Positions 18,154 to 26,450 of a stretch of DNA of 64,000 bases are shown in pieces. A program made the translations under genes and the position numbers. The stretch comes from CAVQBP01 sp964448105. GTDB lineage: Bacteria > Bacteroidota > Ignavibacteria > Ignavibacteriales > Ignavibacteriaceae. Under the pieces are notes generated by a model. It did not search any database. It was not told the DNA's origin and saw nothing but the letters and a program-made list of their open reading frames with translations. Every line of letters begins with the position of its first letter. The stretch's first letter is position 1. Location: positions 23,712-87,711 of the forward strand of contig CAYUVK010000005.1 of the NCBI GenBank assembly GCA_964448105.1. Reading direction: 5' to 3'.

Positions 18154-18606
18154 ATGAATAACACTATGAGTAGTGGGGTTCATAAAAGGCGGGACTTCCT
18201 GAAATATTTTCTGTCTGCCGGTTTATTTGGATTAGGAGGGATAATTCTCTATCCTTTTTTTGCATACCTAAAACCCCCAAAACAAAGTGAAGTAGAAGTT
18301 TCAAATGTATCTGCGGGAAAGCTGACTGATTTAAAAGAAGGTAGCGGGAAAATAATTAAATTCGGCAGTAAGCCGGTTCTCCTTATTCATACTCCCGACA
18401 ATAAATTTAAAGCTTTTTCGGCAGTATGCACCCACCTCGGATGTACTGTTCAATACAGGAACGATATGGGATTAATTTGGTGTGCATGCCATAATGGAAA
18501 GTATGATCTAAATGGTCGCAATGTTGCAGGACCACCACCCAAACCCCTGGAAGAATATAGAGTTATTCTTAAGGGAGACGAAATTTTCGTTTCAAAAACA
18601 GCTTGA
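18154..18606 (+). CDS. Rieske [2Fe-2S] protein of a bc-type complex
   Basis: A 150-aa protein with a twin-arginine signal/anchor: KRRDFLKYFL (11-20) followed by a hydrophobic helix to about 38. The cluster motifs are CTHLGC (92-97) and CACHNGKYD (110-118): C92, H94, C110 and H113 are the ligands and C97/C112 the stabilising disulfide. The GPPPKPL sequence (127-132) matches the proline loop under the cluster. It takes one electron from quinol at the Qo site of the cytochrome b encoded 7 bases downstream. The ribosome binding site GGGAG is 8 bases before ATG. Confidence 0.96.
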   Translation: MNNTMSSGVHKRRDFLKYFLSAGLFGLGGIILYPFFAYLKPPKQSEVEVSNVSAGKLTDLKEGSGKIIKFGSKPVLLIHTPDNKFKAFSAVCTHLGCTVQYRNDMGLIWCACHNGKYDLNGRNVAGPPPKPLEEYRVILKGDEIFVSKTA

Positions 18607-18613
18607 GATAAAA

Positions 18614-19696
18614 ATGAAAAATTTTTTTAGAAGAGTCTATCTCTGGTTTGATGAAAGAACTAACCTGGAAAGTCTTGTAGAGTTTATGGGAAAAAAATAT
18701 GTTCCTATTCACAGGCATTCCGTTTGGTACTATTTCGGGGGAGTTTCACTTTTTTTATTTATTATTCAGGTAATAACGGGAATATTACTCCTGTTTTATT
18801 ATAAGGCCAGTACTGATTTAGCATTTGAAAGTGTTCAGTTTATAATGTCAAAGGTTCAATTCGGCTGGCTTATCCGTTCAATTCATGCATGGGCTGCTAA
18901 CTTATTTATCTTTTCGGTATTTGTTCACATGTTCAGTGTATTTTTTGAAAAGGCATACAGAAAACCACGTGAGGTTACATGGATAACCGGTGCATTAATG
19001 TTTTTTTTGGCACTTGGTTTTGGTTTTAGCGGGTACTTATTACCATGGAATCAATTATCTTTTTTCGCCACTAAAGTTGGGTCCGATATTGTTGGTGCGA
19101 TTCCTTTAATCGGAGAACCGGTCAAGATTTTTATGCGCGGGGGTAATGATGTAACAGGTGCAACCCTTTCACGGCTGTTCGGATTTCATGTAGCTTTATT
19201 CCCTGGAATTTTTACTTTTCTTTTGATAATTCATTTAGTGCTTGTTCAAAGACAAGGGATGAGCGAGCCGTTAGAGTTTGAAGCTAAAAAACCCGTCATT
19301 GAAAAAAAGAAGATGCCATTCTTTCCTAACTTTATGCTTCGCGATTTACTGCTCTGGTTGATAGTTCTTAACATATTAGCGATACTCGCTGTCTTTTTCC
19401 CAGCAGAATTAGGAATTAAAGCTGATCCGTTTGCATCTGCGCCTGCCGGAATTAAACCGGAATGGTATTTTTTATTTATGTTTCAGACTTTAAAATATTT
19501 TCCTGCTCATATCTTATTTATTGAAGGTGAACTTCTCGGCATTTTACTTTTTGGTCTTGCCGGTTTATTGTGGCTTCTCGTTCCTTTTTGGGATGTTAAA
19601 AGTTCTAAAGGACAGCAAAACCGTTTAATAAATTATATCGGGATTTTTGCTGTCATGTTCATCATTGTTTTAACAATACTTGGATGGACCTCATGA
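18614..19696 (+). CDS. Cytochrome b of a Rieske/cytochrome b complex, b6/subunit IV-like fusion
   Basis: A 360-aa polytopic protein. Heme-ligating pairs are H91-X13-H105 and H192-X14-H207, the second with the 14-residue spacing of b6-type proteins. The quinol-oxidation motif PEWY (282-285) lies in the C-terminal, subunit IV-like part, which has three helices, so b6 and IV are fused. The residue matching the cysteine that binds heme cn in cytochrome b6 is Y40 (VWYYFGG), so the covalent extra heme is unlikely. The start ATG at 18614, just after the Rieske stop, is chosen over an upstream in-frame ATG at 18512 that would overlap the Rieske gene. No cytochrome c1 or f gene follows; an 11-heme protein does. 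Confidence 0.95.
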   Translation: MKNFFRRVYLWFDERTNLESLVEFMGKKYVPIHRHSVWYYFGGVSLFLFIIQVITGILLLFYYKASTDLAFESVQFIMSKVQFGWLIRSIHAWAANLFIFSVFVHMFSVFFEKAYRKPREVTWITGALMFFLALGFGFSGYLLPWNQLSFFATKVGSDIVGAIPLIGEPVKIFMRGGNDVTGATLSRLFGFHVALFPGIFTFLLIIHLVLVQRQGMSEPLEFEAKKPVIEKKKMPFFPNFMLRDLLLWLIVLNILAILAVFFPAELGIKADPFASAPAGIKPEWYFLFMFQTLKYFPAHILFIEGELLGILLFGLAGLLWLLVPFWDVKSSKGQQNRLINYIGIFAVMFIIVLTILGWTS

Positions 19697-21150
19697 AAAA
19701 GTTAACAATGATTTTCTTATTCGGGCTAATATTTTTGATTGCAAATAATATTCGTGCAGCTGAAGATGAGTGTTTAAACTGCCACGAAACAGTCGGGGAT
19801 AAACCATCGGAATTGTTTAAGAATGATATTCATCATAAAAAAGGTATTCCTTGCTCAGGCTGTCATGGCGGAAACAGTAAATCGGATGATATGGATGCAG
19901 CAATGAATAAAGATGCCGGGTTTATTGGAGTTCCCAAAGGAAATCAAATTTCCGAAAGATGCATTATCTGTCATGCAAATCCTGAAACTATGAAAAAATA
20001 TGGTGCCGATATACCAACAAATCAAATGGAACTTTTATCAAAGAGTGTTCACGGAAGATTGTCTATTAATGGTCAGGATAGAATAGTTCAATGTATAACC
20101 TGCCATAATGCACATGGTATTGTTGAAGTTACAAATCCTGCATCACCTGTTTACCCTCTTAACCTTCCAAAAACTTGTGCAAAATGCCACAGTAATGCAG
20201 TATACATGCGCAACTATAATCCTGCACTTGCAGTAGATCAGCTAGATAAATATAGGACAAGTATTCATGGAATTAGAAATGCTAAAGGAGATATCAAAGT
20301 TGCAGAATGTGCTAACTGTCACGGCAGCCATGGTATTCTGCCGGTCAAAGATGCAAATTCGAGTGTCTATGTAGTAAATATACCGAAGACTTGTGCTAAG
20401 TGCCATAGTAATAAATCTTACATGAAAGAATATAATATTCCGACAAATCAGTATGAGGAGTTTTCAAAAAGTGTACACGGAGTTGATCTTCTTGAAAAAC
20501 ATGACTTAAGCGCACCAGCCTGCAATAGTTGTCATGGTAATCATGGTGCGGTACCACCAGGAGTTGAATCAATTTCTGAAGTGTGCGGAACATGTCATGC
20601 ATTAAATGCAGAGTTGTTTTCTGCGAGTCCCCATAAGAGAGCTTTTGATGAACATCATTATCCCGAATGTGAAACCTGCCATGGTAATCATGGAATTGTT
20701 GTTCCAACCAACCAACTTTTGGGAGTTTCCAAAGATGCTATTTGCAGCAAATGCCATACCCCGAATGAAAACGTTAACGGTTATAAAGTTGCAAAACATA
20801 TGCGGTTATTGATTGATAGTTTGAGTTACTCTGAAAATTTTGCCGATTCTTTAATAAATAATGCTGAGCAAAAAGGAATGGAAATTTCAGAGGCTAAATT
20901 TAAATTAAGAGATGTGAACCAGGCTAAACTGGAAGCAAGAACAATCGTTCATGCTTTTAATGAAGAAAAGTTTGACAGCATCGTAGTGAAAAAAGGTTTG
21001 GCTACAAGCAATATAGTAATTAATGAAGCCCAAAGTGCTATACATGAATATTATTTCCGGCGAATTGGTTTAGGTATTTCAGTATTAATAATCAGTTTTC
21101 TAGCTTTCGTATTATATCTGTATATAAAAAGAATAGAGCGCAATAAATAA
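19693..21150 (+). CDS. 11-heme membrane-anchored cytochrome c
   Basis: A 485-aa protein with a signal peptide (cleavage near IRAAED), 11 CXXCH motifs from CLNCH (about 27) to CSKCH (about 354), a long helical segment (about 370-445) without hemes, and a C-terminal membrane helix (about 453-475) followed by a basic tail. Repeated blocks NxPKTCAKCHSN and SVHG/SIHG tie it to the other cytochromes of the cluster. The ATG overlaps the cytochrome b stop in ATGA, indicating translational coupling, so it is the natural electron acceptor of the Rieske/cytochrome b pair in the place of cytochrome c1. An earlier ATG (19684) is possible but gives an extra MDL. Confidence 0.92.
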   Translation: MKKLTMIFLFGLIFLIANNIRAAEDECLNCHETVGDKPSELFKNDIHHKKGIPCSGCHGGNSKSDDMDAAMNKDAGFIGVPKGNQISERCIICHANPETMKKYGADIPTNQMELLSKSVHGRLSINGQDRIVQCITCHNAHGIVEVTNPASPVYPLNLPKTCAKCHSNAVYMRNYNPALAVDQLDKYRTSIHGIRNAKGDIKVAECANCHGSHGILPVKDANSSVYVVNIPKTCAKCHSNKSYMKEYNIPTNQYEEFSKSVHGVDLLEKHDLSAPACNSCHGNHGAVPPGVESISEVCGTCHALNAELFSASPHKRAFDEHHYPECETCHGNHGIVVPTNQLLGVSKDAICSKCHTPNENVNGYKVAKHMRLLIDSLSYSENFADSLINNAEQKGMEISEAKFKLRDVNQAKLEARTIVHAFNEEKFDSIVVKKGLATSNIVINEAQSAIHEYYFRRIGLGISVLIISFLAFVLYLYIKRIERNK

Positions 21151-21185
21151 TTTTTTTTAGAAATTAGATAACCAGGGAGGTTGGT

Positions 21186-22859
21186 GTGAAATCACTCTCT
21201 GAAAATTCCAGTCTTGATGAAATAGTTAGGTTCTTAGTCAAGTTAGATGAAAGAATTTCTAATATTGAAGCCCGCCTCCGGATAGCATCTTTAGAAGAAC
21301 CTTATATAGAAAAAGAAGAAGTACAGAAAACTTTAGAGATTAAAGAAAATATTAGTAGAGAAGATAATCTTGAATATAGAATAGGACAATTCTGGTTTGC
21401 AAAAGTTGGGATTGTAGTATTAATTATAGGTCTTGCTTTTCTTTTAACTTTACCTTATGAAAATTCTCCTTCTGCTTTTCCAACTATTTTAGGATATTTC
21501 CTTTCAGGCGGACTGATTGCCCTTTCACAATACTGGCGAAAAAACTTTCCTCATATAAGCGGATTTATATTGGGGGGAGGATTTGTTTTATCTTTTTTTA
21601 CCACACTGCGGTTATATTATTTCAGTTCAAACCCTACAGTAACAAATCTTAATCTTGAAATTATTCTTTTACTAATTATTAGTGGATTAACATTAATATA
21701 TTCAGTTAAAAAAGGCTCGGTATATTTAACCGCAGTAAGCCTTACGCTTGGCTACCTAACTGCTATGGTTAGTGATCTGCCATATTTTATTTTTTTAATG
21801 CTGGTTCTGTTATCATCGCTTGTGGTTTATTTCACGCTAAAATATAAATGGAACTACCTCATTATATACGGCATAATTATCACTTATTTTATCCATCTGA
21901 TTTGGTTTTTTAATAATCCTTTGCTTGGAAAACCTTTACAACCCGTATCTAATCCTGGGTTCAATGTAATATTTCTTCTTATTTATGCTTCTGTCTTTTA
22001 CCTCGGCAATATTTTAAGAGATAAATCTATCTCCGAAAATATTAATGTTGTATTAATTACTGCTCTCAATACTGCAGGCGCTTATTCAATTTTCCTGTTA
22101 ATTACTTTAACAACAACACATTCTTATGTGGGTTTTTATCATCTTCTCGCTTCAATATTATTTTTAACTTTTTCAATAATTTTTTGGATCAGAGAAAAAA
22201 GCCGGCTTTCAACATTCATAATTGCAATGTTCGGTTATCTTGCATTAAGTGTTGCAATTATAATTCAATTCCCGGTGCCCAACTTTTTTATATGGCTTTG
22301 CTGGCAAAGTTTGCTTGTTGTTTCAACAGCTGTTTGGTTTAGATCAAAATTTATTGTAGTAACAAATTTTATAATCTATCTTTTAGTTCTTATTGCATAT
22401 CTCGCAATGGAAGGAAAGATAGATGCTGTCAGCATTAGCTACGGTATAGTTGCATTGTTAAGTGCAAGGGTTTTAAACTGGAAGAAAGACAGACTGGAAT
22501 TAAGAACCGAATATATGCGTAATGCATATTTAATAATTGCACTTTTCATTATTCCATATGCACTTTTTAACTTCATTCCGGGAGGGCTTGTAAGTATATC
22601 GTGGGTTGCGTTAGCATTTTTATACTACATTTTAAGTTTATTATTAAAAAATAAGAAATACCGCTGGATGGCAATCCTTACTCTTTTATTGACCGTTGTT
22701 TATGTATTCATTTTAGGTATCACGAGTGAGGATTTTACATACAAAATCATTTCATTTTTGGTACTTGGTGTAGTATTAGTTACAGTTTCACTAATCTACG
22801 CACGGTCTAAATCAAAAACCGATACAGCCAAGGAAAAAGAAGAAGGGACAGGAGTATAA
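21186..22859 (+). CDS. DUF2339-type polytopic membrane protein
   Basis: A 557-aa protein with an N-terminal soluble, coiled-coil-prone segment (about 1-65) and then roughly 14 or more hydrophobic segments. The junction EYRIGQFWFAKVGIVVLIIG is typical of DUF2339 proteins. No function is established for the family. The start is GTG with a strong GGGAGG five bases before it, 35 bases after the 11-heme cytochrome gene, so it is probably the last gene of the cytochrome operon. A role in assembly or anchoring of the complex is only an inference from position. Confidence 0.75.
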   Translation: MKSLSENSSLDEIVRFLVKLDERISNIEARLRIASLEEPYIEKEEVQKTLEIKENISREDNLEYRIGQFWFAKVGIVVLIIGLAFLLTLPYENSPSAFPTILGYFLSGGLIALSQYWRKNFPHISGFILGGGFVLSFFTTLRLYYFSSNPTVTNLNLEIILLLIISGLTLIYSVKKGSVYLTAVSLTLGYLTAMVSDLPYFIFLMLVLLSSLVVYFTLKYKWNYLIIYGIIITYFIHLIWFFNNPLLGKPLQPVSNPGFNVIFLLIYASVFYLGNILRDKSISENINVVLITALNTAGAYSIFLLITLTTTHSYVGFYHLLASILFLTFSIIFWIREKSRLSTFIIAMFGYLALSVAIIIQFPVPNFFIWLCWQSLLVVSTAVWFRSKFIVVTNFIIYLLVLIAYLAMEGKIDAVSISYGIVALLSARVLNWKKDRLELRTEYMRNAYLIIALFIIPYALFNFIPGGLVSISWVALAFLYYILSLLLKNKKYRWMAILTLLLTVVYVFILGITSEDFTYKIISFLVLGVVLVTVSLIYARSKSKTDTAKEKEEGTGV

Positions 22860-22896
22860 AATTATTAAATGTCATTAAGTAGCAGTGCTGGTTTTC

Positions 22897-22980
22897 AACC
22901 CTCACCTCAATCCTCTCCCGGAGGGCGAGGAGATGATAATTCCCTTTCCATTAAGGGAAGGGATATGGTGAGGGTTTTTT
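22897..22980 (+). terminator. Branched inverted repeat with T-tract after the cytochrome cluster
   Basis: Outer arms AACCCTCACC (22897-22906) and GGTGAGGGTT (22967-22976) enclose two smaller hairpins: CTCTCCCGGAGGGCGAG (about 22913-22929) and TCCCTTTCCATTAAGGGAAGGGA (about 22941-22963). The whole can fold as a three-way junction and ends in TTTTTT. It fits an intrinsic terminator for the cytochrome operon. Elements starting CCCTCACC and ending GGTGAGGG are also known as dispersed repeats in many genomes, so it may be both. Confidence 0.65.
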
Positions 22981-23132
22981 ATTAATTTAAAAATCCCACT
23001 CTATATTATTATAGCAGGGAAAACTATCTTTAGTACATAAAATTTTCTGAACCGGTTTGCTCTTCAATCATATCATATTCTTAAACCAACTTACTTTGGA
23101 TCTTTAACTCTACTCAATTTAATTTTGTATAT

Positions 23133-23663
23133 ATGTCAATTGAAAATCTGTTAGAGAATTTACAGAAAGGGGATTTTAAATCTTTCAGGATTTTAATTGA
23201 TGAACACCAGAAAAAAGTATTAAATACTTGCTTCAGGTTTGTAAACAATTGGGAAGATGCTGAAGATTTAGCGCAGGAAGTATTCATTGAAGTTTACAAA
23301 TCTATCTCTTCATTTCGCGGGGAATCAAAAATATCGACCTGGATTTATAGGATCGCAGTTACCAAATCATTGGATTTTATAAGAAAGAAGAAAAGAAAGA
23401 AACGGTTCGCAATTCTTAAAAAAGTTTTTAGTGATGATACTTTAACTGATGAAATCACTGATACTGAAAATTTAAATCCGGACACCAAAATAGAACAAGA
23501 GGAGAGAATTCGAATTTTAAATAATGCCCTTGAGTCATTACCCGATAATCAAAGAGCTGCATTTACCCTAAGTAAATATGATGAAATGAGTTATAAAGAA
23601 ATTTCAGAAATTCTAAATACAACAATTCCTTCGGTTGAATTTAATTTACAGGGCAAAAAGTAA
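23133..23663 (+). CDS. ECF-type RNA polymerase sigma factor, 3' end frameshifted
   Basis: A sigma-70 family ECF protein with region 2 (VLNTCFRFVNNWEDAEDLAQ, about 29-48, then EVYKSI) and region 4 (LPDNQRAAFTLSKYDEMSYK, about 132-151). The frame stops after PSVEFNLQGKK, inside the region-4 recognition helix. In the +1 frame from 23650 the expected continuation RAKSNLKKKLYKYYEKKII runs to TGA at 23707-23709, so two bases appear to be missing just before 23650. The gene is thus either a sequencing error or truly truncated. It heads a three-gene set with a membrane protein and a CpxP/CnrX-like protein. A GAAC near 23051 and TC about 20 bases later could be its own ECF-type promoter, weakly supported. 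Confidence 0.85.
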   Translation: MSIENLLENLQKGDFKSFRILIDEHQKKVLNTCFRFVNNWEDAEDLAQEVFIEVYKSISSFRGESKISTWIYRIAVTKSLDFIRKKKRKKRFAILKKVFSDDTLTDEITDTENLNPDTKIEQEERIRILNNALESLPDNQRAAFTLSKYDEMSYKEISEILNTTIPSVEFNLQGKK

Positions 23664-23761
23664 TTTAAAGAAGAAGCTCTATAAATATTATGAAAAGAAA
23701 ATAATTTGACAGCGCAGGTTTTTTCCACTAATGACGTCAAATATAATGTGTGAGGAGGAAT

Positions 23762-24100
23762 ATGAAGAAAGAAGAAAAAATAAGGCTGGAAGTAGAGAAA
23801 ACACTTAATGCTTTCGATAAAATTGAAAGTATTGATGAAAATCCTTTTTTGTATACACAGATCCAATCTGAAATTAAAAGCTTACAAATTAAAGAAAAGA
23901 GACTGATTCTTAGAGGAAATATTATTCGCCCGGTAATTTTATTCCTTATTTTGATCATAAATGTTTTTACTGCTATATTTTTCTTAAGCTTTAAAAGTGA
24001 AACTACTTCTACAAACCAAACCTATCTTTCTGCTATTTCTTCCGAATATTCAATAAGTCATTCTTATTACTCACAATTAAATAAAATGATAGGGAATTAA
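23762..24100 (+). CDS. Small single-span membrane protein, probable anti-sigma factor
   Basis: A 112-aa protein with a charged N-terminal cytosolic part (about 1-55), one membrane helix (about 58-78, VILFLILIINVFTAIFFLSF) and a short serine/threonine-rich outer part. I do not recognise a named domain. Position between an ECF sigma gene and a periplasmic sensor gene, with the next gene one base away, fits an anti-sigma factor as in CnrY-like systems. The AGGAGG at 23753-23758 points to ATG 23762 rather than the GTG at 23750. Confidence 0.6.
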   Translation: MKKEEKIRLEVEKTLNAFDKIESIDENPFLYTQIQSEIKSLQIKEKRLILRGNIIRPVILFLILIINVFTAIFFLSFKSETTSTNQTYLSAISSEYSISHSYYSQLNKMIGN

Positions 24101-24101
24101 G

Positions 24102-24632
24102 ATGGATATTCTTGCAAAACAAAAATTGACCAACATCCTAATAGTAATTTTAGTAGTTATTAATATTGCCAGTCTTTCATTTATATGGTTTAGAGAATTA
24201 AATCATCCTCAATTACCTTCCCCACCAACTCCTCCTAACCGTGAGAATGTAAATCGTTTTCTCGATAGAGAATTGGACCTAAACGCAGATCAAGAAAAAA
24301 AGTTTGATGAGATTCGAAAAGAACATTTTGAAGCTACAAGAAAGTTTGAGGATAAAATAGCGGAATTTAAGAAAGAAATTTTATCTGAGTCATTTAATCA
24401 AAACCCTGATATGCAAAAAATAACATCTTTAGCTGATAGTATTTGTTCGGCACAAAAAAGTTATGAGATGTTTTTATCTGGACATTTTCAAAAGCTGTCA
24501 TCTATATGTAAACCGGGGCAAAGAGAAAAACTAAAAGATATTTTCTTTTCATCATTCAGCCCGAAAGAACCACCTATGCCGCCTCCTCCGCGGAGAAATA
24601 TGCGGCCAGGTCATCCAAGAGCGCCACATTAG
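24102..24632 (+). CDS. Spy/CpxP/CnrX-like periplasmic sensor protein
   Basis: A 176-aa protein with an N-terminal membrane anchor (about 10-30), a proline-rich linker, and a four-helix-type domain starting at LDLNADQEKKFDEIRKEH (about 58-75), the position of the LTxxQ-type motif in CpxP/Spy/CnrX proteins. The C-terminus is very proline- and arginine-rich and ends in HPRAPH. Such proteins sense metals or misfolded proteins in the periplasm and act on the anti-sigma factor. It begins one base after the preceding stop, so the sigma/anti-sigma/sensor trio is an operon. Confidence 0.75.
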   Translation: MDILAKQKLTNILIVILVVINIASLSFIWFRELNHPQLPSPPTPPNRENVNRFLDRELDLNADQEKKFDEIRKEHFEATRKFEDKIAEFKKEILSESFNQNPDMQKITSLADSICSAQKSYEMFLSGHFQKLSSICKPGQREKLKDIFFSSFSPKEPPMPPPPRRNMRPGHPRAPH

Positions 24633-24958
24633 TACTTATAAAAATGAATCTCCTGGCGAGGTGATACTGTGGTCTGCTTTTGTGAAAAAAATTTTGACCT
24701 CTCCTTAATAAAAGATTGACATGGCGGATCAATTTTATTCATGCATAATATGAGCAAGCAAAAAATTTTGCATGAATATATGAGTCTATTACCTTGCACT
24801 TGATCCCGCACGTAAACTTTTTTGATTTGCTATTTAAAATTATTTTGCATTTATTTTATTGATTAAAAATCATATTCCCGAAATTTCTTTACTGCCACAA
24901 ATGTATTTTATATTTTTAGTTCGTTATCAAATTATAAACATTAGAGGATGATAAAGTT
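24633..24958. other. 326-bp intergenic region, no gene
   Basis: No supported gene. A pair TTCATGCA (about 24738-24745) and TGCATGAA (about 24770-24777) could form a stem with a loop of about 24 bases. A perfect TTGACA at 24716-24721 has no -10 hexamer at usual spacing. The GAGG 12 bases before 24959 is the amylase ribosome binding site. Confidence 0.4.
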
Positions 24959-26287
24959 ATGGGCGTTATTATGCAGGCTTTTTATTGGGATTGTGCAAAA
25001 CTTGAAAATAAAGTAGGGGAATGGTGGAATTTCATTAATAATGAAATACCTTCATTAAGTAATATCGGATTTACTGCATTATGGCTGCCTCCTGCTAATA
25101 AAGCTGCAAATCTTGGTGGTTTGTCTATGGGTTATGATCCATATGATTATTATGACCTAGGAGATATTGATCAAAAAGGATCGATAAAAACTCTTTTCGG
25201 ATCCAAAGCTGAATTGTTAAAATTAATTGGAACAGCACATAACAATAAAATGCAGGTTTATGCCGATTTGGTTTTAAATCATAACAGCGGTGCGGATGCT
25301 GAAGAAGTAAACCCGATTACCAATCAAAAAAGATGGACTAAGTTTTCGCCAAAGAGTAAAAAATTTCCACGCGATTGGAAATGTTTTCATCCTTCTCCTT
25401 ATGAAACATGGGATAACGGAACTTTTGGTGATATGCCTGATTTATGTCATCGTGATCCTTTTGTTTATACCGAACTCCTGGAATATGCAAAATGGCTGAT
25501 AGAAGAAATAGGTTTTAACGGTTTCAGGTATGATTGTGTTAAAGGATATGGCGGGTGGATGGTTCGTGCAATCCAGGAATTAAGGGGAATAAAAAATGAT
25601 ATAGGATATAAACCTTTTGGTGTTGGTGAATGCTGGGACAGTGATCGAAATATACAAGAATGGTTGAATGAAACAAATGCATGGTCGGATAATCCTGCAA
25701 GTGCTTTTGATTTTCCTTTGAGATACAGACTAAAGGATCTTTGCCAGGTTTATGGTTTCAGTTTAAAAAATCTTACCGAAAGCGGAACAGTTTTAACGGA
25801 TTCTCCTTCGCTTGCAGTTGCTTTTGTTGAAAATCATGATGTAGTTAGAGATGATCCCATAGTTGAAGATAAAATGCTGGCTTATGCCTTTATATTAACT
25901 CACGAGGGTTATCCCTGTGTTTTTTGGCAGGATTATTATACATGGAACCTTGCTCAAGAAGATAATCTTAGCGGTATAGCTGCACTTGTAAAAGTGCATG
26001 AAAATTATGCCGGCGGAACTACATCTGTTTTATATGTTGATGATAATCTTTATATAATGCAGCGCAACGGATTTGAAAATCAAAGCGGATTAATTTTTGT
26101 CTTAAATAATCAGAACACCTGGAATGGAACCTCGGTTCAGACTAAATGGAAAAATACTAAATTTGTTCCAATGGCATGGAGGGGAGATGATCTTGGAACT
26201 TCACAAGAAAAATACAGCCAGGAAAACGGCTGGTCTGATTTTTGGGCTCCTCCAAGAGGTTACTGTGTTTATGTTCCGCAAGTATAA
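24959..26287 (+). CDS. Cytoplasmic alpha-amylase, GH13
   Basis: A 442-aa glycoside hydrolase family 13 enzyme without a signal peptide, so it acts on internal glycogen or imported maltodextrins. The four GH13 regions are clear: I YADLVLNHN, II GFRYDCVKG with nucleophile D192, III GVGECWD with acid/base E224, and IV FVENHD with the transition-state D294. A C-terminal beta domain follows to PRGYCVYVP. It stands alone, preceded by a 326-bp spacer and followed by an unrelated gene; malQ at 57898 would complement it in alpha-glucan turnover. Confidence 0.95.
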   Translation: MGVIMQAFYWDCAKLENKVGEWWNFINNEIPSLSNIGFTALWLPPANKAANLGGLSMGYDPYDYYDLGDIDQKGSIKTLFGSKAELLKLIGTAHNNKMQVYADLVLNHNSGADAEEVNPITNQKRWTKFSPKSKKFPRDWKCFHPSPYETWDNGTFGDMPDLCHRDPFVYTELLEYAKWLIEEIGFNGFRYDCVKGYGGWMVRAIQELRGIKNDIGYKPFGVGECWDSDRNIQEWLNETNAWSDNPASAFDFPLRYRLKDLCQVYGFSLKNLTESGTVLTDSPSLAVAFVENHDVVRDDPIVEDKMLAYAFILTHEGYPCVFWQDYYTWNLAQEDNLSGIAALVKVHENYAGGTTSVLYVDDNLYIMQRNGFENQSGLIFVLNNQNTWNGTSVQTKWKNTKFVPMAWRGDDLGTSQEKYSQENGWSDFWAPPRGYCVYVPQV

Positions 26288-26450
26288 AATCCAATTCTGT
26301 ATTTTAAAACTTGCAAAATCTTTATTTTAAATTTCGTTCGGGTATATTTAAACCAATCTCCTGAAATTCTTTCATTTCTATTATGTGTTTTAAATAATTA
26401 CTGCTTTCGGCTTTTATTACTATTTTACCAGAAATAATCAGGATAATTTT

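Noticed and set aside
18512..18613. Cytochrome b start inside the Rieske gene
   Set aside because: The extra 34 residues have no cytochrome b character; ATG 18614 begins right at the conserved N-terminus.
11500..21000. Regularly spaced repeats in the cytochrome genes as a possible CRISPR array
   Set aside because: The repeats are protein-level heme motifs in open frames with varying spacing, not identical DNA repeats with unique spacers.
24716..24749. Perfect TTGACA as a promoter for the amylase gene
   Set aside because: The nearest TATAAT-like hexamer (CATAAT) is 22 bases away, beyond any normal spacer.
24741..24803. 20-codon frame in the spacer before the amylase gene
   Set aside because: No ribosome binding site and no protein character; the methionines derive from the CATGCAT-type stem.
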